This document shows, piece after piece, positions 20,188-28,835 of a stretch of 64,000 nucleotides of DNA. Source of the DNA: Corynebacterium auris (lineage in GTDB: Bacteria; Actinomycetota; Actinomycetes; Mycobacteriales; Mycobacteriaceae); NCBI RefSeq assembly GCF_030408575.1, contig NZ_CP047047.1:1227991-1291990 (forward strand), written 5' to 3'. Numbering within the stretch: position 1 is the stretch's first letter; every line of letters begins with the position of its first letter. The notes under the pieces are model-generated. The model ran no database searches. It saw only the letters and a list, made by a program, of their open reading frames with translations, and had not been told where the DNA came from. Position numbers and translations under genes: made by a program.

Positions 20188-22296
20188 GTGTCTACCCTCC
20201 CCCCCGAACTCGAGGCCATGACCGTCCGCAACTACCCGGACGACTGGACCGACACCGACACCCGCGCCGTGGACACCGTCCGCGTTCTGGCCGCCGACGC
20301 CGTGGAAAACTGCGGCTCCGGCCACCCCGGCACCGCGATGTCCCTGGCGCCGCTGGCGTACACGCTGTACCAGCGCGTCATGAACATCGATCCCGCCGAC
20401 CCGCACTGGATCGGCCGCGACCGGTTCGTGCTGTCGAACGGCCACTCCTCCCTGACCCAGTACATCCAGCTTTACCTGGGCGGGTTCGGGCTCGAGATCG
20501 AGGACCTCAAGGCGCTGCGCACGTGGGGCTCGAAAACCCCGGGGCACCCGGAGTACAACCACACCGCCCACATCGAAATCACCACGGGACCGCTTGGCCA
20601 GGGCCTCGCCTCGGCCGTCGGCATGGCGATGGCGGCGCGCCGCGAGCGCGGCCTCTACGACCCGCAGGCCCCCGCCGGCGAGTCGCCCTTCGACCACTTC
20701 ATTTACGTCATCGCCGGCGACGGCTGCCTGCAGGAGGGCGTCACCGCCGAAGCCTCCTCGCTGGCCGGCACCCAGCAGCTGGGCAACCTCATCCTCTTTT
20801 GGGACGACAACCGCATCTCCATCGAGGACGACACCAAGATCGCCTTCACGGAAGACGTCATGGCGCGCTACGAGGCCTACGGCTGGCAGACGCTGACCGT
20901 CGACTCCGGCGAGGACGTCGCCGCCATCGAGGCCGCCGTCGCGCAAGCCCAGGCCGACACCGCGCGCCCGAGCATCATCCGGGTCAAGACGGTGATCGGC
21001 TACCCGGCGCCGAACCTGCAGAACACCGGCGCCATCCACGGCGCCGCCCTCGGCGCCGACGAGGTTGCCCTGGTGAAGAAGGCCCTCGGCTTCGACCCCG
21101 AGGTTTCGTTCCCCGTCGAGGAGGACGTCATCGCCCACACCCGTGCTCTCGTCGCGCGCTCCGCGGACAAGCGCGCCGCCTGGGACGAGAAATTCGCCGC
21201 GTGGGCGGAGGCGAACCCGGAGAACAAGGCGCTGCTGGACCGCCTCACCGCCCGCCGCCTGCCCGAGGGATGGGACGCCGAGCTGCCCACCTGGGAGCCG
21301 GACGCGAAGGGGATCGCCACCCGCAAGGCCTCCGAGGCCGCGATCCAGGCCGCCGCGGCCGCCCTGCCCGAGCTGTGGGGCGGCTCCGCCGACCTCGCCG
21401 GCTCCAACAACACGTTGATCAAGGGCGCGGCCTCCTTCGGGCCTGCGGCCATCACCACCGAGAAGTTCACCGCCGAGCCCTACGGGCGCAACCTCCACTT
21501 CGGCATCCGCGAGCACGCCATGGGCGCCATCATGAACGGCATCGCCCTGCACGGCGGCACCCGCGTCTACGGCGGCACCTTCCTCATCTTCTCCGAGTAC
21601 CTCTACCCCGCCATCCGGGTCGCCGCCCTGTCCGGCATCGACGGCTACTACGTGTTCACCCACGACTCCGTCGGCCTGGGCGAGGACGGCCCCACCCACC
21701 AGCCGGTGGAGACCCTCGCCGCCCTGCGCGCCATCCCCGACCTCGCCGTGATCCGTCCGGCGGACGCCAACGAGACTTCGGCGGCGTGGCGCGCGGCGCT
21801 GGAGGGGCGCGAGCAGCCGAAGGCGCTCGCGCTGTCGCGCCAGAACCTGCCGGTGCTCGAGGGCACGAGGGAGAAGGCCTTCGACGGCGTCGCCCGCGGT
21901 GCCTACGTCCTCGTCGGGTCCTCGAAGCAGACCCCCGACGTCATCCTCATGGCCTCGGGCTCCGAGGTGCAGTACGCGGTCGAGGCCGCCGCCCGACTCG
22001 AGAACGAGGGCACCGCGGCGCGCGTGGTCTCTGTCCCCTCCATCGACTGGTTCCTCGAGCAGGAGGACGACTACATCGAGTCCGTCCTGCCGAGCGCGGT
22101 CAAGGCGCGCGTCTCCGTCGAGGCTGGCGTGTCTATGCCCTGGCACCGCTTCACCGGCGACCACGGCCGTAACGTCTCCCTCGAGCACTTCGGTGCCTCC
22201 GCCCCCGGTGCGGAACTGTTCGAGCGCTTCGGTTTCACCGCCGAGCACGTCCTCGCGGCGGCCCACGCCTCCCTCGACTCCGTCCGCAACGCTTAA
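20188..22296 (+). CDS. tkt: Transketolase
   Basis: 702 residues, full length. Thiamine diphosphate site GDGCLQEGVTAEASS, active-site SNGHSS near residue 77, and the pyrimidine-domain motif HDSVGLGEDGPTHQPVE. GTG start with AGGA about 8 bases upstream. TAGGCT at 20114-20119 is a possible -10. First gene of the operon tkt-tal-zwf-opcA-pgl, the corynebacterial pentose phosphate operon. Confidence 0.97.
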   Translation: MSTLPPELEAMTVRNYPDDWTDTDTRAVDTVRVLAADAVENCGSGHPGTAMSLAPLAYTLYQRVMNIDPADPHWIGRDRFVLSNGHSSLTQYIQLYLGGFGLEIEDLKALRTWGSKTPGHPEYNHTAHIEITTGPLGQGLASAVGMAMAARRERGLYDPQAPAGESPFDHFIYVIAGDGCLQEGVTAEASSLAGTQQLGNLILFWDDNRISIEDDTKIAFTEDVMARYEAYGWQTLTVDSGEDVAAIEAAVAQAQADTARPSIIRVKTVIGYPAPNLQNTGAIHGAALGADEVALVKKALGFDPEVSFPVEEDVIAHTRALVARSADKRAAWDEKFAAWAEANPENKALLDRLTARRLPEGWDAELPTWEPDAKGIATRKASEAAIQAAAAALPELWGGSADLAGSNNTLIKGAASFGPAAITTEKFTAEPYGRNLHFGIREHAMGAIMNGIALHGGTRVYGGTFLIFSEYLYPAIRVAALSGIDGYYVFTHDSVGLGEDGPTHQPVETLAALRAIPDLAVIRPADANETSAAWRAALEGREQPKALALSRQNLPVLEGTREKAFDGVARGAYVLVGSSKQTPDVILMASGSEVQYAVEAAARLENEGTAARVVSVPSIDWFLEQEDDYIESVLPSAVKARVSVEAGVSMPWHRFTGDHGRNVSLEHFGASAPGAELFERFGFTAEHVLAAAHASLDSVRNA

Positions 22297-22311
22297 GAAA
22301 GGCCACGACCC

Positions 22312-23397
22312 ATGACCTCCATCGACGAACTGGCGGAGATCGGCACCGCCACCTGGCTCGACGACCTCTCGCGCGACCGCATCACCAGCGGCAACCTCGC
22401 CGAAATCCGCGCCGCTCGCTCCATCGTCGGGGTGACCACCAACCCCGCGATCTTTGCCAAGGCCATGTCCGCGGGCACGGCGTACGACGCCCAACTGGCC
22501 GAGCTCAAAGCCGCCGGCGCCGGGGTCGACGAAGCCGTCTATGCCATGAGCATCAAGGACGTCCAGGACGCCTGCGACCTCTTCGCCGGGGTCTTCGAGC
22601 GCACAGGCGGGCGCGACGGGCGCGTCTCCATCGAGGTCGACCCCCGCTTCGCCGCCGACGAGGAACGCACCGTAGACCATGCGCGCAGCCTGTGGCGCCT
22701 CGTTGACCGCGAGAACGTGATGATCAAGATCCCGGCGACCGACGAGTCCCTGCCCGCCATCACCGCGGCCCTGGCCGAGGGCATCTCCGTCAACGTCACC
22801 CTGATCTTCTCCGTCGAACGCCACGCCCAGGTCATCGAGGCCTACAAGGAGGGCATCCGGCGCGCCGCAAAGGCCGGCCACGACGTCTCCGCCATCCATT
22901 CGGTCGCCTCCTTCTTCGTCTCCCGCATGGACACGGAGGTGGACAAGCGCCTCGAGACCATCGGCACCGACGAGGCCCTGGCGCTGCGCGGCAAGGCGGG
23001 GATTGCCAACGCCCGGCTCGCCTACCAGCTCTTCCGCGAAGAGTTCAGCGACGTAAGCGGCCTGCCGGAGGGCACCAACCTGCAGCGCCCGCTGTGGGCG
23101 TCGACAGGCGTGAAAAACCCCGCGTATCCCGCCACGATGTACGTCACCGAGCTCGCCGGTCCGCATACCGTCAACACCATGCCGGAGGCGACGCTTGACG
23201 CCGTCCACGAGCTCGGCGGCCTTCACGGCGACACACTAAGCGGCACCGCCGACGAGGCCCGCGAGGTGTTCCGGCAGCTGGCGGACGTGGGCATCGACAT
23301 CGCCGACGTTGTCCGCGTCCTCGAACGCGAGGGCGTGGAAAAGTTCGTCGACGCCTGGCAGGAACTCCTCGATTCGATGCAGGCCAACCTGCGCTAG
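22312..23397 (+). CDS. tal: Transaldolase
   Basis: 361 residues, long actinobacterial type. The Schiff-base lysine is in NVMIKIPATDES; GVTTNPAIF and SVASFFVSRMDTEVD are also conserved. It exchanges dihydroxyacetone units in the non-oxidative pentose phosphate branch. It starts 15 bp after tkt with a GAAAGG site. Confidence 0.97.
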   Translation: MTSIDELAEIGTATWLDDLSRDRITSGNLAEIRAARSIVGVTTNPAIFAKAMSAGTAYDAQLAELKAAGAGVDEAVYAMSIKDVQDACDLFAGVFERTGGRDGRVSIEVDPRFAADEERTVDHARSLWRLVDRENVMIKIPATDESLPAITAALAEGISVNVTLIFSVERHAQVIEAYKEGIRRAAKAGHDVSAIHSVASFFVSRMDTEVDKRLETIGTDEALALRGKAGIANARLAYQLFREEFSDVSGLPEGTNLQRPLWASTGVKNPAYPATMYVTELAGPHTVNTMPEATLDAVHELGGLHGDTLSGTADEAREVFRQLADVGIDIADVVRVLEREGVEKFVDAWQELLDSMQANLR

Positions 23398-23427
23398 CTC
23401 TACCCCCCCACCCGGAAAGGTGACCAC

Positions 23428-24975
23428 GTGGCCCAGCCCGATACACACGAGAACACCCCCATCAACCCGCTGCGCCTCAACGACGACACCCGCCTGCCCC
23501 GCATCGCGGGACCGTCCGGCCTGGTGATTTTCGGCGTCACGGGGGACCTCGCGCGTAAAAAGCTTCTGCCCGCCCTCTACGACCTGGCCAACCGCGGCCT
23601 GCTACCGGCCGGGTTTACGCTCATCGGCTTTGGCCGTCGCGAGTGGAGCAAGGCTGACTTCGAGGGTTACGTCCGTGAAGCCGTCGAAAAGAGCGCGCGA
23701 ACGCGCTTCAACGACAACGTGTGGGAGCGGCTCGCCGAGGGCATGCACTTCGTGCGGGGCGCCTTCGACGACGACGCCGCCTTCGATTCCCTCGCCCAGC
23801 TCACGCGGGAGATGGACGCCACGCGCGGCACCGCCGGAAACTGGGCCTACTACCTTTCCGTGCCCCCCGAGTACTTCTCTGCGGTGGTGAACCAGCTCGA
23901 CCGCACGGGGATGGCGACGCCGGGCGAGGACGAGTGGCGTCGCGTGGTCATCGAGAAGCCCTTTGGCCACGACGCTGCCTCCGCCCGCGAGCTCAACGAG
24001 GTGGTCAACCAGGTGTTCCCGGAGTCCTCCGTCTTCCGCATCGACCATTACCTGGGCAAAGAGACGGTGCAGAACATCCTCGCGCTGCGTTTTGCCAACC
24101 AGATGTTCGAGCCGATCTGGAACGCCAATTACATCGACCACGTCCAGATCACCATGGCCGAGGACATCGGCCTCGGCGGGCGCGCCGGCTACTACGACGG
24201 CATCGGAGCCGCCCGCGACGTCATCCAAAACCACCTGATCCAGCTGCTCGCGCTCGTGGCCATGGAGGAGCCGGCCTCCTTCTCCCCGCGCCAGCTCAAA
24301 GCGGAGAAGATCAAGGTGCTGCGGGCGACCTACCCCGTCGGCCCCTTCGACGAAACTACCGCGCGCGGGCAGTACACAGCCGGGTGGCAGGGCTCGAAAA
24401 AGGTCGTGGGCCTGCGCGAAGAGGAGGGCTTCGACCCCGCCTCCACCACCGAGACCTTCGCCGCCTGCACCCTGCAGATCAACTCCCGCCGCTGGGCGGG
24501 TGTGCCCTTTTACCTGCGCAGCGGCAAACGCCTCGGGCGCCGCGTCACGGAGATCGCCCTCGTGCTCAAGCGCCCGCCCTACCAGCCTTTCCAGGCCAGG
24601 CAAACCCAGTCGATGACGAACAACGCCGTTGTCCTGCGCATCCAGCCCGACGAGGGCGTTCTCATGCGGTTCGGCTCCAAGGTGCCGGGGTCCACGCTCG
24701 AGGTGCGCGACGTGAACATGAACTTCTCCTACTCGGAGGCTTTCACCGAGAAATCCCCGGAAGCGTACGAACGCCTCATCCTCGACGCCCTCCTCGACGA
24801 GTCCAGCCTATTTCCCACCAACGAGGAAGTGGAGTACAGCTGGGAGATCCTCGACCCGATCCTCAGCCACTGGGCCGCGGAGGGGCAGCCGGAGGAATAC
24901 GAAGCCGGGACGTGGGGACCGCCGTCCGCCGACCGCATGCTCGCCGCCGACGGCCGCGTCTGGCGCCGGCCGTAG
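23428..24975 (+). CDS. zwf: Glucose-6-phosphate dehydrogenase
   Basis: 515 residues. NADP site GVTGDLARKKLLPALYDL and the catalytic RIDHYLGKETVQN. First enzyme of the oxidative branch, making 6-phosphogluconolactone and NADPH. GTG start with GGAAAGG. In corynebacteria it works with OpcA, encoded 12 bp downstream. Confidence 0.97.
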   Translation: MAQPDTHENTPINPLRLNDDTRLPRIAGPSGLVIFGVTGDLARKKLLPALYDLANRGLLPAGFTLIGFGRREWSKADFEGYVREAVEKSARTRFNDNVWERLAEGMHFVRGAFDDDAAFDSLAQLTREMDATRGTAGNWAYYLSVPPEYFSAVVNQLDRTGMATPGEDEWRRVVIEKPFGHDAASARELNEVVNQVFPESSVFRIDHYLGKETVQNILALRFANQMFEPIWNANYIDHVQITMAEDIGLGGRAGYYDGIGAARDVIQNHLIQLLALVAMEEPASFSPRQLKAEKIKVLRATYPVGPFDETTARGQYTAGWQGSKKVVGLREEEGFDPASTTETFAACTLQINSRRWAGVPFYLRSGKRLGRRVTEIALVLKRPPYQPFQARQTQSMTNNAVVLRIQPDEGVLMRFGSKVPGSTLEVRDVNMNFSYSEAFTEKSPEAYERLILDALLDESSLFPTNEEVEYSWEILDPILSHWAAEGQPEEYEAGTWGPPSADRMLAADGRVWRRP

Positions 24976-24987
24976 AAGGGACACACC

Positions 24988-25920
24988 GTGCACATCACTT
25001 TGACCAACACCTCGACGGCGGAGATCGCCGCCTCGCTCGTTCACGGGCAGGAGCTGTACTCGCTTGCCACCGGGCGCGTGCTCACCCTCCTCGTGGAGGC
25101 TTCCGCCGACGACGACCTCGATTCCATCCTGCTCTCTGTGCGCGAGGCCACCCGGGTTCACCCCGCCCGCGTACTCGTGGTCATCCGGGGCAGCGCGACG
25201 GCCCCCACCTGCCTCGACGCCGAGGTGGTGCTCACCGCCGAGGAGGGCGCCTCGGAGATGGTGGTCATGCACCTGCACGGCGACCTAGTGGGCCACCTCG
25301 ACGCGGTGGTCACCCCGCTGCTTCTGCCCGACACGCCCATCGTGGCGTGGTGGCCCACCTCCGCCCCAACGCGCCCGGCGTCCTCCCCGCTCGGTGCGTT
25401 TGCGCAGCGGCGCATCACCAACACCCGCCGCGAGGCCTCCGGCAATACGCTGCTCAAACTGGCCAGTGGCTACACCCCGGGGGATTCGGACATGATCTGG
25501 TCGCGGATCACGCTGTGGCGCGGCATCGTCGCCTCGGCGCTCGACCGCAACCCCACCGCGTCCATCACCGCGGTGCGCATTGTCGGCGCGGCGGACAACC
25601 CAAGCGTGGACATCGCCGCGGGCTGGCTCGCAAGCTGCCTCGACGTCGAGGTCGTGCGCCTTCCCGCCGAGGAACCCTCCGCGATTATCCGCAACGTACC
25701 CATCACCGAGCTGCAGATCACGCGCGAGGACGGCATCATTGCAGTCACAGTCGTCGACGAGCGCAGCGTGCGCATCTCCTCTCCCGGCTTGCCCGACTCC
25801 TACGTGGCCATGACTGCGCGCACCGACGCGGAGTGCCTGGCCGAGGAGCTTCGCCACCTTGACCCCGACACCGCCTACGCCCGCTCACTCGGCGGGCTCG
25901 TCCACGTCACCGCGCCCTAA
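24988..25920 (+). CDS. opcA: Glucose-6-phosphate dehydrogenase assembly protein OpcA
   Basis: 310 residues, GTG start with GAAGGG upstream. OpcA-family features are TPIVAWWPTSAPTRPASSPL and NTLLKLASGYTPGDSDMIWSRITLWRG. OpcA is needed for full G6PDH activity and binds Zwf. Its operon position between zwf and pgl is conserved. Confidence 0.95.
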   Translation: MHITLTNTSTAEIAASLVHGQELYSLATGRVLTLLVEASADDDLDSILLSVREATRVHPARVLVVIRGSATAPTCLDAEVVLTAEEGASEMVVMHLHGDLVGHLDAVVTPLLLPDTPIVAWWPTSAPTRPASSPLGAFAQRRITNTRREASGNTLLKLASGYTPGDSDMIWSRITLWRGIVASALDRNPTASITAVRIVGAADNPSVDIAAGWLASCLDVEVVRLPAEEPSAIIRNVPITELQITREDGIIAVTVVDERSVRISSPGLPDSYVAMTARTDAECLAEELRHLDPDTAYARSLGGLVHVTAP

Positions 25921-25930
25921 AGGAGCCCCC

Positions 25931-26662
25931 ATGGTCACCGTTTGCCGCCACGCGGATCTCGCATCGCTTATCGACGCCACCGCCACCCGCCTCACCGATC
26001 TCCTTCGCGACATCCACTCCCGCCCAGACGGCGGCGTAAGCGGCGACGGCGTCGCCCGGCTCGTCCTCACGGGTGGCGGCGCAGGTATCGGCCTGCTGAA
26101 AGAACTGACCACCCGCGACATCGACTGGTCCCGCGTCCACGTCTTCTTCGGCGACGAGCGCAACGTCTCCCCGACCCACCCGGACTCCAACGAGGGCCAG
26201 GCCCGCGAGGCGCTCCTTGACCGCGCCGCTATCCCCGAGACCCACATCCACGGCTACGGGCTGGACGGATCCGCAATGGGCCCCGCCGTTTCGCGCTACG
26301 AGCGGGTCCTCGCCGAGTACGCGCCGCGGGGCTTCGACCTGCACCTGCTCGGCATGGGCGGGGAAGGCCACATCAACTCCCTCTTCCCCCACTCCGCCGC
26401 CGTCCGTGAACGCGACGCGCTCGTGGTGGCCGTCACGGATTCCCCGAAGCCCCCGCCGCAGCGCGCCAGCCTCACCCTTCCTGCCGTCCGGCGCGCTGAG
26501 CGCGTGTGGCTGCTCGTCGCCGGTTCGGAAAAGGCCGAAGCGGCCGGGCACGTCGCTGCCGGCGCCGACCCGCTCGACTGGCCCGCCGCGGGCGCCGCCG
26601 GGCGCGCGGAGACCGTGCTGCACGTCGCCGCGGACGCCGCCGGTTGTCTACCCAGGCAGTAG
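25931..26662 (+). CDS. pgl: 6-Phosphogluconolactonase
   Basis: 243 residues from ATG 25931, which has AGGAG 6-10 bases upstream. NagB/DevB fold with LTGGGAGIGLLKEL, VHVFFGDERNVSPTHPDSN and LLGMGGEGHINSLFP. It hydrolyses the lactone formed by Zwf. Last gene of the operon; the genomic island begins right after it. Confidence 0.95.
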   Translation: MVTVCRHADLASLIDATATRLTDLLRDIHSRPDGGVSGDGVARLVLTGGGAGIGLLKELTTRDIDWSRVHVFFGDERNVSPTHPDSNEGQAREALLDRAAIPETHIHGYGLDGSAMGPAVSRYERVLAEYAPRGFDLHLLGMGGEGHINSLFPHSAAVRERDALVVAVTDSPKPPPQRASLTLPAVRRAERVWLLVAGSEKAEAAGHVAAGADPLDWPAAGAAGRAETVLHVAADAAGCLPRQ

Positions 26663-27252
26663 CGCTGCGAACTCGACAAGGGCCCGGGCCGCCTTGGGTC
26701 GTTGTCGAATGCGTTCGGTGTTGTGCCGCACGATGCGCTCGTCGATGGCTTGGTTGGGCTGCTGGAAGGGGGTTTTTCGTGACCTCCTTGGCGGGACACC
26801 GCGCCGGGATGAGGGCACCTTGATTGCATCCGCCCGGGTTCAGGCGTGCAAGCCGCAATCGCTTTAGCCAAAGAACCGGCGGTCAACGGTCAACACTGTC
26901 GGCGATCGAGCAGTCGAACAGATCCATCAGTACCCACCCTGAACTCGGTGGCGTTGGCTGCCGTTTCCGTGTAGTTGGTAGGGGCAATCCGCGTAGTTGG
27001 TAGGGGTTTTTCGGATAGGTGGTAGGGATCCGCTTTTTCGGTCGGGGGACACCCCCAATGCTTCTACGCCGCAAGCGGGCGCAATCAGTATCGGCGTCTG
27101 CCGTCACTAGATAGGCAGATGTATTGCGGAACTCTTAGGCGATAGAAGACGTGTGAGATGCAACGACGTCACCGCCCGGGAGCGGTGCCGTCGGATACGA
27201 TGAGATGACTGGCTTTGTGATCTTGTAGTCATGTCGAAGAGGAGGTCCAGAC
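26663..27252. other. 590-bp left border of the island, IS debris
   Basis: No intact gene was found. Short open frames on both strands have no recognisable family. The middle holds the three-repeat end of an IS21-type element (26959-27026). The region from there to about 27130 is probably the residue of that element; 26663-26958 is unassigned. Confidence 0.6.
26959..27026 (+). repeat. Terminal repeats of a lost IS21-family element
   Basis: GGTAGG occurs at 26977, 26999 and 27021, exactly 22 bp apart, in the context TTGGTAGGGG or GTGGTAGGG. A terminal TG lies at 26959, 17 bases before the first TGGTAG. The genuine IS21-type end at 28642 has the same layout (TG, 17 bases to TGGTAG, repeats at 22-bp intervals). 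The sequence differs from that element, so it is a different IS21 relative of which only one end remains. Confidence 0.6.
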
Positions 27253-28245
27253 GTGCAGGTCGAGAGCTTCAGCACGGACGACGTGGCCTTCTACCGCCGG
27301 ATCGAGTACTGGCAGGACGTTGTCACCGGGTCCTTCGCCCGCTGTGCAGTCCGCGTGAGCAACACCGACGAGACGTTCTACGGACGCATGGTCACCGGCC
27401 ACCTCGGACCGGTGACCTTCTCGCTCGCGGAGTACCAGGCCAGCAGCGGCTACGAGATCACTCGCACTTCCCGGCACGTCCGCCAAGAGGAGACTGACGA
27501 CTTCCTTCTCCAGCTGCACCTCGGCGGAGGGAAAATCGGGCTCACCCAGAACGACAGGGAGTCGACGATCGAGCGCCCGGGAGACTTTAGCGTACTCGAC
27601 GATTCCATCCCGTCGACCCTGTACTGCCCACCGGATTCCTCAGCTCGCGCCGTCACCGCGTCCATGCCCCGAAGCCTCCTCGTCGAGAAGGTACCGCATC
27701 TGCGCGACATCACCGCCCTCCACATCGATGGACAAACCGGCACAGGACAGCTCTTGTCGTCCATAGTGGTCGGCATCGCCTCCAACCTAGAGACTGGATA
27801 GCTCAGCGCCACGTCCTCCGCCCGTCTATCCAGCGCCTTCATCGATGTGCTCTCGGTCGCGCTTCTGGAAGCGCAAGGCAGCACAGAACGGCCGCCGGAA
27901 ACATATACAGCCGGGCTTCTGGAGTCGATCTACCGGTTCGTCGAGAAGAACCTCTCCCGTTCAGACCTGACCGTGCAACTCGTCGCCGATGCGCATCACA
28001 TCTCCCTGCGCTACCTCCACCGCCTGTTCGAGAAAGAGGACGCCTCGCTGGGCGAATGGATACGCAACCGCCGGCTTGACAGCGCGAGCCGGCAACTGAT
28101 CGATCCCGCCTATCGGCACATACCCGTAAGCAAGATCGGCGCGAACTGGGGCTTCCCCGACCCCAGCGCCTTCTCCCGAGCATTCCGCGCGCGTTTCGAA
28201 ATGCCACCCCGCGACTACCGGACAACCTTCCTCTCAGAGGATTGA
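27253..28245 (+). pseudogene. AraC-family transcriptional regulator with an in-frame amber codon
   Basis: One reading frame of 331 codons interrupted only by TAG at 27799-27801 (codon 183). The first part is the AraC-binding-like sensor domain (RIEYWQDVV, GHLGPVTFSLAEYQ, DDFLLQLHLGG, RPGDFSVLDDS). The second part is a complete AraC/XylS double HTH (LVADAHHISLRYLHRLFEKE, then SKIGANWGFPDPSAFSRAFRARF). GTG start with GGAGG 8-12 bases upstream. Such proteins often activate the adjacent cluster. The C-terminal half could perhaps be made alone from an internal start near 27847, giving a DNA-binding domain without its sensor. Confidence 0.88.
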
Positions 28246-28542
28246 TCCATCAGGCCCGTGCCATTCCTTTCGAGAGGAATCACACCTATCCGGTCCTCAA
28301 CATCACATGCTCATGAAGCACGATGATTGCAACGAGGTCGGTCGTGAACTGATCATGATCGCCCGATAAGGACCGGTGCCTGCATGCTCAATGAGCGCAG
28401 TACTCCTGATGTCAAGTCCCTGGCACATGATGACAAGCCGAAGGCTCCCCGCCGTTCGTAGAGTAAGGAACAAGCGGCACAAGGACCGCGGCAGACCCTG
28501 CCCGATCCCGCCGCGAGACCTCTGACACGGCAGGAGCACACC
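28246..28542. other. 297-bp presumed promoter region of the biosynthetic cluster
   Basis: No gene was found. There is a short imperfect hairpin (ATTCCTTT/AGAGGAAT) just after the regulator gene near 28260-28285 and a TAGAGT hexamer at 28459-28464, but no convincing -35/-10 pair. GGCAGGAG just before the papB start is a good ribosome binding site. Confidence 0.5.
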
Positions 28543-28735
28543 ATGGACACCAAAGCGACAGACCCGGACGTCATTCTCGGCGACCGACGCGATGAACTGG
28601 ACGCGCTCGACGCGCAGCTCCTGGACATCCTGCGTCGTCGCTGTTGCGACCGGCTATTTGGTAGCAGCGTCGTGACTTTCCGGTAGCGCTTCAGTGAGTA
28701 TCCGGTAGCAGCTCACAGCGCTCAAGGTGATACTT

Positions 28736-28774
28736 CCAGTACGAGCCGCACCACTCGGGTGCGGCTCGTACTGG
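28736..28774. promoter_or_regulatory. Strong hairpin in the istA leader
   Basis: CCAGTACGAGCCGCACC (28736-28752) pairs perfectly with 28758-28774, leaving a 5-base loop. It stands 13 bases before the istA start and covers the approach to its ribosome binding site (GGAAGGAG). It could block read-through or restrict translation of the transposase. Confidence 0.55.
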
Positions 28775-28835
28775 AAGGAGTCCGCTTATGACGGATTACC
28801 GTGCGGTGATGACGCTGCTGATTCGGCAGCGTTCT

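Noticed and set aside
20122-23226. A 1034-codon open frame on the minus strand opposite tkt and tal
   Set aside because: It is the mirror frame of high-GC codons in two undoubted plus-strand genes. It has no recognisable domain and no start context.
26969-27030. CRISPR-like or iteron array from the 22-bp spaced repeats
   Set aside because: Only three short imperfect units without proper spacers, no cas or replication genes, and the layout equals the IS21 end at 28642.
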